Below are positions 30,052-40,000 of a stretch of 64,000 bases of DNA, in pieces. The first letter of the stretch is position 1, and each line of letters opens with the position of its first letter. A program made the translations under genes and the position numbers. Source of the stretch: Symbiodinium sp. CCMP2592 (Eukaryota > Sar > Dinophyceae > Suessiales > Symbiodiniaceae); NCBI GenBank assembly GCA_905221615.1, contig CAJNDT010003068.1:100270-164269 (forward strand). Reading direction: 5' to 3'. A model generated the notes under the pieces. That model worked only from the letters and a program-made list of their open reading frames with translations, searched no databases and was not told where the DNA came from.

Positions 30052-30154
30052 GACCTCTATTCGGGTGTACAGTGTTCGCAGTGTGCGGAGAAAACTGAGC
30101 TTGAAGCACTTAGGGCAATTTAAGTCTTCAGCTCCAAGGCTTTCGAAGTTGCAG
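30052..30154 (+). CDS. Probable exon, basic
   Basis: From GATATCAG to TTGCAG|GTTGTT encodes RSVRRKLSLKHLGQFKSSAP and RLSKLQ, phase 2 to 0. It may belong to the same gene as 29654-29785, but the phases do not join directly. Confidence 0.42.
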
Positions 30155-30167
30155 GTTGTTGATACCT

Positions 30168-30245
30168 GGACCCCAAAAATATGCAGAACAATGGCCTTTC
30201 AAAGATGTTGGGCCTTTGTGCTACCAACTTTTCATGGATTTAGGA
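30168..30245. mobile_element. Family N element, copy 2
   Basis: CTGGACCCCAAAAATATGCAGAACAATGGCC; shares its left end with 41328 and 27474. Confidence 0.55.
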
Positions 30246-30888
30246 AATATTTCAGGTAGGCTCTGGTCGTCTTTAGTTCAAGCTCACAGCAGCACAGCCA
30301 TGCAGCACATCCTGCCGTCTTGTGCCCCACATTGAGCATTAACGCAGGCCAATGAAGCATGCCCACAGGCAGTGGCTTTAAAGTGTACGGTCGTGTTTGT
30401 GAGACCTTGATCACAACAAATTCCCTTGAACAATCAGCAATATTATGGGGGTCAAAACGGTTCCAATGCAGCTTGAGGGTAGATTATACTGTGATTATCT
30501 CGGGACTACTATCACGGGTTCATGGTTCGGTTAGGGTTTAGGGCTGTAAGCTTGTAGGCTTGAAGTTCTTCAAATAGAGGGTCTTGGCGGTATGGGGTTT
30601 ATTGAGCTTATGGGGTTCATACAGGTTCAGGAGTGTTATAGGGCTTACGGTCTAGGAACCAAATGAAGGTGCAACCTGCCATCGAAAGACGCAGATATAA
30701 GAGCATCATGAGTCAAAGCTGAGATGGTTTGGCCGAGTTCGCAGGCTGAGGCTGTGAGGTCTTTGGGACCTTCCGGGTTTCGGTGCGGGATCTCCGGGAT
30801 CAAGCGCCAGGCCTTGGGATTTCAGTTTTAGCTGCGCAGGCTTAGGAGCTTAGGCTTTAAGCGTTTAGGGTTTAGGGTGCCCTTCTTC

Positions 30889-30974
30889 GTACCTTTGGCT
30901 AGTAGGGAACGGAAGCATGGTAGTAATAGTAGTTAAAAATTATACCCCATTCCTCCATCCCTACTAACCAAAGA
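30889..30974. mobile_element. Family C introner, copy 3
   Basis: TACCTTTGGCTAGTAGGGAA and mirror ATCCCTACTAACCAAAG. Both strands are open on both sides (minus: EKTTCGRKVF then TKKGTLNPKRLKP; plus: TFLPQVVFSLHLKHRLRLDV). Confidence 0.82.
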
Positions 30975-31040
30975 CTTTTCTCCCACAAGTGGTTTTTTCC
31001 CTGCATCTGAAGCATAGACTTAGATTGGACGTAGAACTAC

Positions 31041-31110
31041 CTTTTTGCCCAATCATTGGGCCAAGTAGGTACAGTTGTACCTACTTATAACCCAACTAAG
31101 GTAAGTCTTG
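31041..31110. mobile_element. Short hairpin (family R)
   Basis: GCCCAATCATTGGGCC and AAGTAGGTACAGTTGTACCTACTT, two adjacent perfect small palindromes. Confidence 0.6.
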
Positions 31111-31206
31111 TGGGACAGCAACATCGCCGATTCAAACGAGCAAGAGCCGGGTCACATCAGCTCGCAGCACTGCCTGGGAACAGAGAGGGCTTTGGTTTAG
31201 GCTTAG

Positions 31207-31288
31207 GTACGACAGTACCAGTTATAGCATGATGAAAGAAATAGTATACTATTTCGATCATCATACTATAACTCTTATATACGCCGCA
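31207..31288. mobile_element. Palindromic element (unassigned)
   Basis: GTTATAGCATGATGAAAGAAATAGTA is mirrored by TACTATTTCGATCATCATACTATAAC. Confidence 0.65.
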
Positions 31289-31483
31289 AGCCCGAGTCTA
31301 ATCGAACTAGTGATTTATCCCGCAGTTTCTATGAGGCTGTGTCGGGGGCTTAGAGTTTAGCGAGCTCCGGGTTCATTCTTCGAGATTTTCGTGCATCAGC
31401 ATCGGGCATTGCGCACTCCCTAGGCACCCCCCGAACCGGCTCAACCCCTTCAGCCGAAGACCTGCATGTGTGAAGAAACATAC

Positions 31484-31562
31484 ATATATATATATATACA
31501 CACATGTATATGGAAGGATATTAATGTATATACATATATATATATATGTACATATATGTATA
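31484..31562. repeat. (TA)n-rich microsatellite pair
   Basis: CATATATATATATATACACA and ACATATATATATATATGTAC. Confidence 0.9.
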
Positions 31563-31637
31563 AGTATACCCTTGCACAAGCAAACCTTCAACCCTAATCA
31601 CTGAAACCCTTGTAGAGCCCGAGCAGACAGAACCCTC

Positions 31638-31697
31638 CTAGAAATCGTGCCCTGAAACATACACTCCGGGGCCTCCGGGACTAATAACGATAAAGGC
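31638..31697 (-). CDS. Short terminal exon after a K introner
   Basis: Minus strand: TATTAAG|GCC opens phase 0 AFIVISPGGPGVYVSGHDF and TAG. The upstream exon was not found; it follows the family-K rule. Confidence 0.35.
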   Translation of the reverse strand, partial: AFIVISPGGPGVYVSGHDF

Positions 31698-31790
31698 CTT
31701 AATAATTAGAATAGGGCTTGAGGGATATATTATAATAACATAATCATGACAAAAAGAAACTTTAAGACACAGTATGAGTAAGTATTCCAT
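31694..31790. mobile_element. Family K introner, copy 3 (diverged left arm)
   Basis: AGGCCTTAATAATTAGAATAGGGC retained; the distal arm is poorly preserved. Confidence 0.6.
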
Positions 31791-32049
31791 TCATATACTG
31801 CCCTAAACCGATCCTGAAAGAAGCGCAGCTCATTGGTTGAGCTACGGAACGATGCATACGGAAGAGTGACGCAAGGTGGAACTACCACGTACGACTCGCT
31901 CTGTCTTCGAATTAGAATCAGAGTTCACCATCATCCAACAAAAAAACGAAGCCACAGGATTCCTGACCTCGTAATTAGCGGCCTGAACGGTTTGGGGTTG
32001 AGGGTTACGGTTTAATAATAGGATATGGTCTTGGGTTTGGGGTTGAAAG

Positions 32050-33030
32050 GGACGGTAAGAGCAGAACACTCCTACTGATTCAGAAGTCTATATTGGGCTG
32101 AAACCCGGCTTACGCCGATCCTGGGGCGACCTTCAGTAGGATTAAGGGCTTAGGGGTTTTGCTGTTTTGCTTGGGGTTTTACAATCTAGGGATGGCGTTT
32201 AGGGTTGGTTCATGGATTGTGGGGAAAAAACGACTATGTCACATGAGTTAAGTTTAAACCCTCCAGCCTGCAACCGCAACCCCAAACAGACTACATGCAC
32301 GAAGCACACTCTCAAACCCGAATGACGAAACGCTAGATCCTAAACCCGAGAACTTAACACCGCGAATGCCTATACCATACCGGCCCTAAACCCTCAACCC
32401 TAAGGTGGTTTGTGTGAAGGGAATTAATGTATTATGAGTTACCATAATAACGAAACGATATTGCTTATTAAAGATCCCTAATATGGTAAATTAAACTAAG
32501 ATCCTTAGCAAGAGCCCAGACAATAGTTGAGCTGTGCCCCTGTCCAAGCGGCTTCTTCGGTTCCTCCTCGGGTGCTGCTTTGTCATCGGAGTTCAACAGT
32601 TTACTTGCCTTGAGTTTAGCGCTTCGGGTTTAGGGTTTACATACCCCCTCCCCTAACAAGAACACAGCTCCAAAATCGGTCCGTAAACACTTAAACCAAT
32701 CCCGACATAAACCAATCCCGACATCTTACACTTGCAGGAAACCTCCTAAAAAAAACGCGCGACTTCAAACACGAACCACAAGTTCGGATCTCGCGACAAA
32801 GACTGCAACGGACTAAGGTGAGCCAATTTGGGGAAGCCTTGAATTACCGCCAAAAGAGCAACCGTAAAGATCAAACTGAACACATCTTAAGATCTCATGC
32901 TCCATTGGCCACAAAAAGTCTGTGCAAGTTTCGATGCTTCTGTCGATTTGCAAGTGGCATCTCACTAGTGATCAACCTGAGGTTTAGGCAGCTCATATCC
33001 TTGCCCCACATGTAGCAAAAGAGGCCTTAT
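32050..33030. other. No confident gene
   Basis: Low-GC and telomere-like text. A plus-strand stretch at 32818-33010 (NYRQKSNRKDQTEHILRS) is open but without good splice sites. Confidence 0.4.
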
Positions 33031-33035
33031 AAGAG

Positions 33036-33097
33036 CTAGCGAGGGTCGATCACGCTCGTGACGGTCTTCGCCAGCTGCGCGTAAGTGGACCACTTGC
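33036..33097 (-). CDS. C-terminal exon
   Basis: After TTGTGCAG, phase 1: KWSTYAQLAKTVTSVIDPR and TAG 33036. Upstream, on the minus strand, lies family-F copy 2, which may be the preceding intron. Confidence 0.45.
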
Positions 33098-33144
33098 CTG
33101 CACAAGGGAGTGGAAGGCACCTAAATCAAGGACACTGATCATAC

Positions 33145-33233
33145 TCCCAAAGGGTCCAAGTATTATTCCACTAGATACTTAGCAAATTTTGAGCCCCCAA
33201 GGTATATACCATACTATTACTTGGACTCTTTGG
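33145..33233. mobile_element. Family F introner, copy 2
   Basis: TCCCAAAGGGTCCAAGTATT and mirror ATTACTTGGACTCTTTGGGA. Confidence 0.82.
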
Positions 33234-33370
33234 GACTTTCGGGGTATTTCAGGGCCTGGGGTCATGGTTGAAGGTTAGGCCTAAATCCTGAAGTCCAGAC
33301 GGATCGTGCACCTTCTCCTCAGAGGGACCCTTGGGTTGGGGAGGTAGGGGGAGGGGGGGGGGGCCTTCAT

Positions 33371-33480
33371 CCCTAAGGCTCCATGTACCCTTATAGTATA
33401 TACTTAGGCCTTAAAGTAGCTATATAGGGACCCCTTTAAGGCTTAAGTATCTACTATAAGGGTACATGGAGCCTTTGGGC
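33371..33480. mobile_element. Family E introner, copy 2
   Basis: CCCTAAGGCTCCATGTACCC and mirror GGGTACATGGAGCCTTTGGG. A plus-strand ATG at 33523 (MVPYPTPSYTPKGAYDLPTH) follows. Confidence 0.85.
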
Positions 33481-33522
33481 ATGCCCATAATAAGGACCTA
33501 ACAAGGGCCTAATTTAGGAAGT

Positions 33523-33660
33523 ATGGTCCCCTACCCCACTCCCTCCTACACCCCTAAGGGTGCGTATGATCTCCCGACCCATACTTGGGATTCTGCATGG
33601 AGGGGTTTAGGCCACAAGGGGCCTCATAGTCTTCCGGTTGGCGCAGCTTTGGCTCTAAAT
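33523..33660 (+). CDS. Possible first exon
   Basis: ATG opens MVPYPTPSYTPKGAYDLPTH and HKGPHSLPVGAALALN, ending phase 0 at AAAT|GTAACT. The phase does not match the next exon, so linkage is unproven. Confidence 0.38.
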
Positions 33661-33699
33661 GTAACTCAAAGCAGTTTAGGGTTTCCTTTAAGGGTTCAG

Positions 33700-33892
33700 G
33701 CTCGTGCGCTTGGACAAGCTCATACGTAGCAGTGAAGTTTCCATCATCGCAGTTCGTGATCTTGAAACTTTCATTGCAGCGCGGTGCACTGCTTTCCGAC
33801 GTGTCTATTCCCGTTTAGTCGACGTCGCTGAATGTAATGTCTCATCCCCTTTTTCGGCTTATCATCACCACAGTCATAAGGCTGTCGTTTAG
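33700..33892 (+). CDS. C-terminal exon, unknown protein
   Basis: Acceptor GGTTCAG, then 63 codons to TAG: LDKLIRSSEVSIIAVRDLET, ARCTAFRRVYSRLVDVAECN and a His-rich HHHSHKAVV end. The residue mix is convincing for a folded protein. No family recognised. Confidence 0.55.
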
Positions 33893-34088
33893 TTGTACAA
33901 CTATGTTGGGAAACGACCTGATTTGCCTTCGGAGCCGAAAGCCCCTAAACCCTACACGAGGACCACCGTCAGGGCAGAGTGCCTTTCAGGGCACTGCCAG
34001 TGGGGACGACACCTGCAAGAATCCAATGTAGGGGTCATATCTAGAAAAGGGTTTTTGGATGATGTCTGACGATGTACGGCCATAGGGA

Positions 34089-34298
34089 CTACAAGCAAAA
34101 ACATAGTTCGTCCGGGTCCCATGTTACGTGGCTGTACCTGGGATCGATGATGCTTGTCTTTCCCCTGCCAGATCTTCGGTGAATGTTAGGTGGCATGAAA
34201 TATCGACCTAGGACGGTCAACTTGTGCCCGAGTTCAGAAGACGTGGATCCTTTCGTTCCATGGGCACAGATGTTCGAAGAAAGATTATACAACAATCC
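34089..34298 (-). CDS. C-terminal exon, unknown protein
   Basis: After GGCTTAG the minus strand is open for 69 codons: TSSELGHKLTVLGRYFMPPN, IHRRSGRGKTSIIDPRYSHV, TWDPDELCFCL and TAG. RRSGRGKTS has a P-loop flavour (GRGKTS) but lacks the full GxxxxGKT motif, so I do not call a nucleotide-binding site. Confidence 0.55.
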   Translation of the reverse strand, partial: GLLYNLSSNICAHGTKGSTSSELGHKLTVLGRYFMPPNIHRRSGRGKTSIIDPRYSHVTWDPDELCFCL

Positions 34299-34795
34299 CT
34301 AAGCCGCAGACTCTGCATGTGGAACAACCCTATTCTAATAATTAAGGCCCCTACAGTGCACCCTCTTTAGGACTTGGTAGGTGGAGGTGCTTGGGGCTTG
34401 TTGGGTTTAGGGCCTAGGGTTTACACAGTTTAGGGCTTATATAGGGTTTATAGGGTTTAGAGTTTAGGGCCTGGGGTTTATAGGGTTCAATGTAACCATG
34501 AAGCTCAGATTTCCGTGGATCTCAGAATCTCAGAAGCAGCATATCTAAGCCGTGCGCCACCCTGCATTGTTCTAACTGAAGATTGGGCAAGGCGCATTTG
34601 AAGCTAGGCCTCTGTTGTCGCAGGGGACGGACATACTGTACAGCTGGGTACCCTAAACCCTAAACCCTAAGAAAGTGTTGGCGCTGTTCTGACTTGGGAT
34701 GCTGACAATTTCGGTGCATGCTTATTTGTTTGTACATGCATGCAGGCAGGCACCCAACACACAAGCAACTAAACACACAACCACCAACCAACCAA

Positions 34796-34860
34796 TCGAC
34801 CGACGAACGAGCAAACAAGCAAGCAAACAAGCAAGGAGCAAGCAAGCAAACAAGACACAT
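34796..34860. repeat. (AACAAGCA)n-like tract
   Basis: GCAAACAAGCAAGCAAACAAG repeats. Confidence 0.85.
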
Positions 34861-35049
34861 GCACGCTCCCGCACGCGCGCAAACGCAGGCATGCATGCAT
34901 ACGTCCATACTTATAGGTGCATTACCGTCTAGAAATCTATCTGCACACGTACTTGGTCGCTCAGGCCACAATCGGGCAGTTTCCCTGGCTGAATTCCACC
35001 CGTGCGAGTTTCAGGCTGGCTGCTTCATCCCAGGAATGACTGCTTGCCT

Positions 35050-35136
35050 AGACCCTCCATCTACCCTCTATTTAAACCCTAAGTACCCACTATTTGGGAC
35101 CATATACCCCTATTTGAGGGTACAAGGAGGGTCCTT
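35050..35136. mobile_element. Palindromic element (unassigned)
   Basis: GACCCTCCATCTACCCTC and GAGGGTACAAGGAGGGTC. Confidence 0.6.
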
Positions 35137-35261
35137 GTGTAGTTGCGGTTAGGAGGTTACCGGGGCATGTCGCGTTGAAAAATGGGAGTGTAAATCTGAG
35201 CTGAAGCATTGCGACAGTGGGACACAGAATGCAACTTAAATGCTGGGGCTGATGTCGGGCT

Positions 35262-35461
35262 TCAAGTTTTCAGGTTGCGGGCTGTAGGGCTGCATGTTTC
35301 CCAAAGGGTCCAAGTATCATTATGGTATATACTTAGACCCCCCAAATACCCTATAAGTATATACCATAATGATACTTGGACCCTTTGGGTTTGAGTGGTT
35401 GGGCTGCCGGGCTTTCTTGGGGCTTTGCGAGTATGACGACCTTGACTTTCCCGGTGCCGAC
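35262..35461 (-). CDS. Gene end split by F introner copy 3
   Basis: Exon 35461-35382 after GGCTCAG encodes VGTGKVKVVILAKPQESPAA and QPLKPK. It ends phase 2 at AAGG|GTCCAAG. The 92-nt family-F copy ends AACATGCAG. Exon 35289-35262 gives PTARNLKT and TGA, phase 2. The donor position within F is the same as in the 23700-23960 gene. VKVVILAK looks like a beta-strand start; no family recognised. Confidence 0.52.
35299..35389. mobile_element. Family F introner, copy 3
   Basis: CCCAAAGGGTCCAAGTATCA and mirror TGATACTTGGACCCTTTGGG, nearly perfect over about 38 bp. Confidence 0.9.
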
Positions 35462-35497
35462 CTGAGCCTTGAACGGAAACCCTTCTAGTCCCTGAGT

Positions 35498-35703
35498 ACT
35501 TGGAGGGTCGGGGGACTTAGTAACTTTAAAGGGGTCCTTTAAAGGGATCTATAGGGATTCTATAAGGGTTTAGGGTTTAGGGGACTTAGTAACAGGTTAT
35601 TTTTAGGGACTTATAAGTACCATAACTCAATTAGGGTCGCGTTTTAGGGTACTTATAAGTCTACTTACTACCTATTTACTAAGTCCCCCGACCCTCCAAG
35701 TAG
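35498..35703. mobile_element. Family G introner, copy 2 (reverse orientation)
   Basis: Same 25-bp termini as copy 1 but the interior is inverted relative to it (telomere-like piece at the left). Confidence 0.9.
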
Positions 35704-35845
35704 CCCCTTCATAATAAGGGTACTTTTTTTTTTACTATTCGGTTTTCATCAGGGGGACCGTAGAATAGAATCCTAGCCCCGTCATAAAGGGTACCTTTTT
35801 TTAATTACTATTCGGTTTTAATCACGGGGACCAATCCTAGCCTTT
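35704..35845. repeat. Tandem duplication, about 70 bp (family T)
   Basis: ATAAGGGTACTTTTTTTTTT ... ACTATTCGGTTTTCATCAGG ... AATCCTAGCC is followed by a second copy AAAGGGTACCTTTTTTTAAT ... ACTATTCGGTTTTAATCACG. Confidence 0.85.
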
Positions 35846-36482
35846 TATGACCCGCCTTCGGTGTTCGTCGAGGCCTTTGGGTTCACGTCTTGCGCCTCCT
35901 TCTTCTTCTCTTCCTCCTCAGAGGTTTACGGTTCAGCTGTTTTCCCCTATGTACCCCTAGAAGAGCTTTCGGGTTCGGGGTGTTTAGGGGATACTAGGGT
36001 CATCAAGTTCCGGGAGCCTCTTGAAGCTAAGCTTCGAGCTCATGGGTTTCTTTTCTCAAATTGCAGTGCGACTGTAACTCAAGGGCATCCGACGCTGCCT
36101 AGGTGGTTCAGGATTGTGGGTGTAGGTTTAGAAATATGTCTTCACTTAAGAAGGCTAAGGGGTTGAGCGTCGGGGTTTGGGGTTTAGGAAGATCGGACAA
36201 CTGAACCAACACAACCTGATCCCGAACCCCGCTGCACCGTGAAAGCCCAACTCTTCCTCCTCCTCCTCCTCCTCCTCCTCCTCCTTGGAGGTTCATGGGT
36301 TATAAGTATGCAGGGAACTTCTAACCCCACTTAAAACTACCCTAATCCCTAAACCCTATGGAACCCTTACTTAAAGGACCCTGCACCCCACTTATAACTA
36401 CCCATAATTCCATGAAGCTCCTCCTCCCCCTCGTCGTCCGAATCCGAATTGGCGTCGGGAAACTTCACCTCCTCCTTTGGAG
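35845..36482 (-). CDS. Acidic/Lys-rich protein, exons around introner A7
   Basis: Exon 36482 to about 36421 encodes PKEEVKFPDANSDSDDEGEE. Family-A copy 7 follows. The next exon, 36283-36238, is a pure Glu run (GAG)n then ELGFH and ends CACG|GTGCAG. The last, 35916-35845, encodes EEEKKKEAQDVNPKASTNTE, GGS and TAA. The element sits inside a Glu-coding tract on both sides, so it interrupted a pre-existing acidic repeat. The exact donor at 36421-36425 is unclear (GC or GA). The E/K composition suggests a chromatin- or RNA-associated disordered protein (inference). Confidence 0.48.
36282..36421. mobile_element. Family A introner, copy 7
   Basis: TTGGAGGTTCATGGGTTATAAG and mirror ACTTATAACTACCCATAATTCCATGAAG, with telomere-like text inside. 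Confidence 0.75.
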
Positions 36483-36528
36483 CTGACGGATCTCGGCGCT
36501 CACAGCACGAAGGGATCCTTACCCCTGA

Positions 36529-36641
36529 CCCCAAGGCTCCATGTACCCAGATGTACCCATATAGTATTGGGCCTTAAAAGCACCTATATAGGGACTACTG
36601 TAAGGCCTGAGTATATACTATATAGGTTGCATCCTTGGGGT
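36529..36641. mobile_element. Family E introner, copy 3
   Basis: CCCCAAGGCTCCATGTACCC; the right arm is partly lost (ATAGGTTGCATCCTTGGGG). Confidence 0.75.
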
Positions 36642-36924
36642 GAAGGATGCCGAGCACAGAAGGGTTCAAAGGATCCCCGGAAGGCGAAGCACGACAGGTG
36701 ACCTACAAACTGAGGCCAAGGCGCAGTCAGGCTTTGGGGTAGGACTCCAAGCCCTAAACCCTTATACATTATGCAACCTAGACACCCTGAACCCTCATAA
36801 ATTATCAAACTAGAAACTCTAAGAAAATCCGTATAAAGTACAAGGCCTAGACTCTGCCCAGACCCAGACCGAGAAGTACCTAGATGTGACAGGACACCCA
36901 GTCTTCTTTCTCATCTCGTACTAC

Positions 36925-37048
36925 TGGTAGTCCGTGATGGTGGAAGCCGTTCCGCCCCACAACTGCCCATTCCGAATATGATTGCCTTGATGTCTTTCCA
37001 CCGCTGTTGGGCCACCTCCTCGGCATATAGGATGGGTACATGACCCAT
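36925..37048 (-). CDS. Possible exon with ATG
   Basis: ATG 37048: MGHVPILYAEEVAQQRWKDI and KAIIFGMGSCGAERLPPS, ending phase 1 at ACCA|GTAGTA. It may start or be internal to the acidic gene to its left; not linked by phase. Confidence 0.4.
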
Positions 37049-37081
37049 GCTTGAGTTTTGATGAGATTTGGCGAGCAACGC

Positions 37082-37150
37082 AATATATACATATACACAC
37101 ATATCTATACCTGTATCTATATCTGTATCTCTCTATATATATATATATAA
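37082..37150. repeat. (TATC)n/(TA)n microsatellite
   Basis: ATCTATATCTGTATCTCTCTATATATATATA. Confidence 0.9.
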
Positions 37151-37531
37151 TCCTTAACAAGCTAGTGAACCCGGAGGTAAATCTTAAACCATCAAGGATA
37201 AGAAGCTGGCCCCGGGGCTGGCAGGATTTTGGGGTTTAGGGCGTGCGTTTCTTCTGTCTGGTCCTCAGGGAATGGGCCTGCCCAGGCGTAGCCGTAGAAA
37301 CTCCGTAGCCAGAGCCCAACAAAAACTGAAACCTTTGAGGGAAGCCCCAAACCCTCAATGAGCTCAAACCAAGAAAAGACAAAGCAAGCTTGAACCAAAA
37401 GCCCCAAGTTGTAAGGGTACTGAAGATGGGACATGAGCTCTACTTACGAGGTCTTAGATTCATTGCGGTTTGAGGATTTGGGGTTAAGGGCTTCGGGTCC
37501 TAGCCAGCCTAGAGTGTAGGATTCAAGCTTC

Positions 37532-37606
37532 AGAGAGAGAGAGCGAGAGGGAGAGAGAGAGAGAGAGAGAGCGAGATAGAGAGAGAGAGAGAGAGAGTGA
37601 GATAGA
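37532..37606. repeat. (GA)n microsatellite
   Basis: Interrupted GAGAGA tract. Confidence 0.95.
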
Positions 37607-37649
37607 AAAAGGTCCTGTTCGGGGTTTAGGGTGCAGAACTTGACTTAGG

Positions 37650-37745
37650 GTTGACCTTAACACCAAATACCCTACCGTTTTAAGAACTTGTTTTAAACAG
37701 TCATGTTAAAGAGCCCTAAAAAGGTAGGTTATTTGGGGTCCAGGA
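37650..37745. mobile_element. Family H palindrome, copy 4
   Basis: GACCTTAACACCAAATACCC and GGTTATTTGGGGTCCAGG. Confidence 0.7.
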
Positions 37746-38214
37746 AGGCTTTAGGGGAAGGCTTTAGGAAAGCCCAAGAGCTGATGTTGAAGCCCTAAAC
37801 CCTAGGCCCCAAACCCTGAACCCAAATCTTAAGCTCTAAACCCTGGCAGTTGGTTTCTGAAGAGCAGGCGAAGGGCCCCGAAGCGCTGCAGAGTCAGCAG
37901 GCAGTCGCCCAACTCAGCCTCGGCTGGGGGAATTAGGGTTTAGTAAACGGTTTAGGGTGGAGCGTTTAGGGTTTAGAGATCCTACAAAGTACCCCTTTAG
38001 TAGCGTTCCTTGATCCAAAAACCTACACCCTAGTAGTATAGTTAGAGTCCCTACAGTAGGGGATCTACTTTACTACCCAGAGCAATAAAGCCGAAACCCA
38101 GACTTAAAATGATTTACTTACTTGTTTCGGACCCTCAGGCCTGCTCCTTCAGAACGAGATGAGTGCCGAAATGCTTGCAAAGGCATTCTCCTCGAATAGG
38201 CTTAGTCTTCACTG

Positions 38215-38426
38215 TTAAGGGTCAAAGGAGTAAGAGTTTACGGTGTACTCCAGTGGTTGGCTTTGCAGAAAGGACAATCTCTGCAATGCGGTTGAGGTAG
38301 CAGAGCTTCGTTGCAAGCCAATAGCTGGGAGACTCCCTGGTCCTAAGCCCAGATCCGTCACGCCTACGCGTGTGGAACCCAGGATAAATCCGGGGTTCTT
38401 GTGAAAGGATTTAATTTGACTTCCTT
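38215..38426 (-). CDS. C-terminal exon, unknown protein
   Basis: After GTGTTAG, phase 1, 69 codons to TAA: GSQIKSFHKNPGFILGSTRV, GVTDLGLGPGSLPAIGLQRS, LQRLSFLQSQPLEYTVNSYS. Well mixed composition over a long open run. No family recognised; the upstream exon is not located. Confidence 0.55.
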
Positions 38427-38689
38427 CTAACACCACAGACCCCGCACTTTAAACAAGCTTCGAAAGCCTCACGAAGCAGCATACCGACATCTTACGATAA
38501 CCTCAACCCCAAAGCCCTACTCGAAACCCGGAGCCCTAAACCTTGAACCACACAAACGGCCAACATTAAAGCCTTAAGCCCCAATCCCCAAACCTCGAAG
38601 CGTCCAGTAAAGGCACGGCCTGAGATTGCTCCGCCTCCCGCGCCAGCTCGGGGCCCAGATCGGCAGAAAGACCCTGAAGAGAAAGACTA

Positions 38690-38778
38690 GGGCTTAGGGG
38701 TTCACAGTTGAGAGTTTAGGGGTTTAGGGTTTGCGGTTTGAGGGTTTAGGGTTTACGGATTTAGGGATTAGGGCTTAG
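38690..38778. repeat. Telomere-like array
   Basis: TTTAGGG, GTTTGCGG and GGGATTAGGG variants. Confidence 0.8.
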
Positions 38779-38868
38779 CTTGCCTTTGGTTAGGCTGGAA
38801 TGGAGGAATGGGGTACAATTACCACTACTATTACTACCATTCTTCCATTCCCTGCTAACCTAAAGTAA
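38779..38868. mobile_element. Family C introner, copy 4
   Basis: TGCCTTTGGTTAGGCTGGAA and mirror TTCCCTGCTAACCTAAAG. Confidence 0.82.
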
Positions 38869-39309
38869 ATTAGGGGTTCAGGGTTTCTTGCATCTTGCAT
38901 CTCGCTTTAGCCGCTTCCCCGAACAGGAATGCTGGGGGGCATAAGTCGGTTTAGCGGTTTGGGGGTGAGGGGGTCAGGGGTTAGGGATTTATGGTTCAGG
39001 GTTCAGAGGTTTCCGTCTTATGGCACCAGAATCTTTCTGCTCGTAATTCAAGGGATTCAGTATAGGCACGAGAAGCTGTCTACTATCTACTATGTTTCCT
39101 GGGGGTCTGTTTCCCGCGCCGTTGCACGCCCGTACGCGAAGCTTCCCAAAAAGATACGTTGAAAAGAGCCATAGCCTCTTCGGTTTGTCAAAGCCTGTAT
39201 CTCCAAACCCTACCAGATAATAGGTTATGACCCCTTATTTAGAGGGTATGACCCTTGAAACAATAAGTCTTTGGAATCCCCTGGAACTTGTCTATAGAGT
39301 CGTACGAAA

Positions 39310-39416
39310 CCCTAAGGGTGCATGTACCCATAAAGAGATACATGAGGCCCAAAGTACCTATATAGGGATCACACTAAGGCCAATGTATATACTATGAGTT
39401 CATGGACCCTTGAGGG
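39310..39416. mobile_element. Family E introner, copy 4
   Basis: CCCTAAGGGTGCATGTACCC and mirror GAGTTCATGGACCCTTGAGGG. Confidence 0.85.
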
Positions 39417-39525
39417 AAAACGTATCAAGCAAGGATTTGTTTGGAGCTCGGGGATTTCATCAGGCTGTAGGGTCCTCCAAGGGATCACAAATTTGGGAAG
39501 CACTGCTGAGAGGGTTTAGGGCTCT

Positions 39526-39834
39526 TTAATGATGCCCCCTACTCCGTAAATCCTGGAAACAGAACCAGACTGCAGCACATGACTGCACAACTTCTCCGAA
39601 AGCCCTCAGCAAACAGAGACAATCGAGGCACTTCATCGGCCGATCCTCGATCCCGGATGAGTTTGAGTCGAAAAGCCTAAACCCAGAACTCTCAACCCAT
39701 AATGTTAAAAACCGTCCTTTCACAAAGCTGCTGATGGAGCTCAGTCTGATAGTTCCATAGAGTGAAATATCACGAACTCTGCAGGAGAGCCGAGCTCGAA
39801 GCACTGCATATGGTACATGATCGGTGACAAGCAA
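39526..39834 (-). CDS. Coding-like block, frame uncertain
   Basis: One minus frame reads FVKGRFLTLWVESSGFRLFD, SNSSGIEDRPMKCLDCLCLL and GEVVQSCAAVWFCFQDL; a second reads YHMQCFELGSPAEFVIFHSM. At least one exon is likely; limits not resolved. Confidence 0.35.
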   Translation of the reverse strand: MLVTDHVPYAVLRARLSCRVRDISLYGTIRLSSISSFVKGRFLTLWVESSGFRLFDSNSSGIEDRPMKCLDCLCLLRAFGEVVQSCAAVWFCFQDLRSRGHH

Positions 39835-40000
39835 TACACATAGACATATCTAATATGGACCTGAAAGATAGGGATCGATTGACAGACCCAAGGACAGACA
39901 GACAGACAGGTAGGCAAACACACCGACCGTCACACAGATAGATAGAGGCTAGAGGGATGCATACTTATATATAACGTGACGGGCTGCTTCAGTAGATTCG

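Noticed and set aside
34210..34240. GRGKTS as a Walker A motif
   Set aside because: Does not fit GxxxxGK[ST]; surrounding residues do not support a P-loop.
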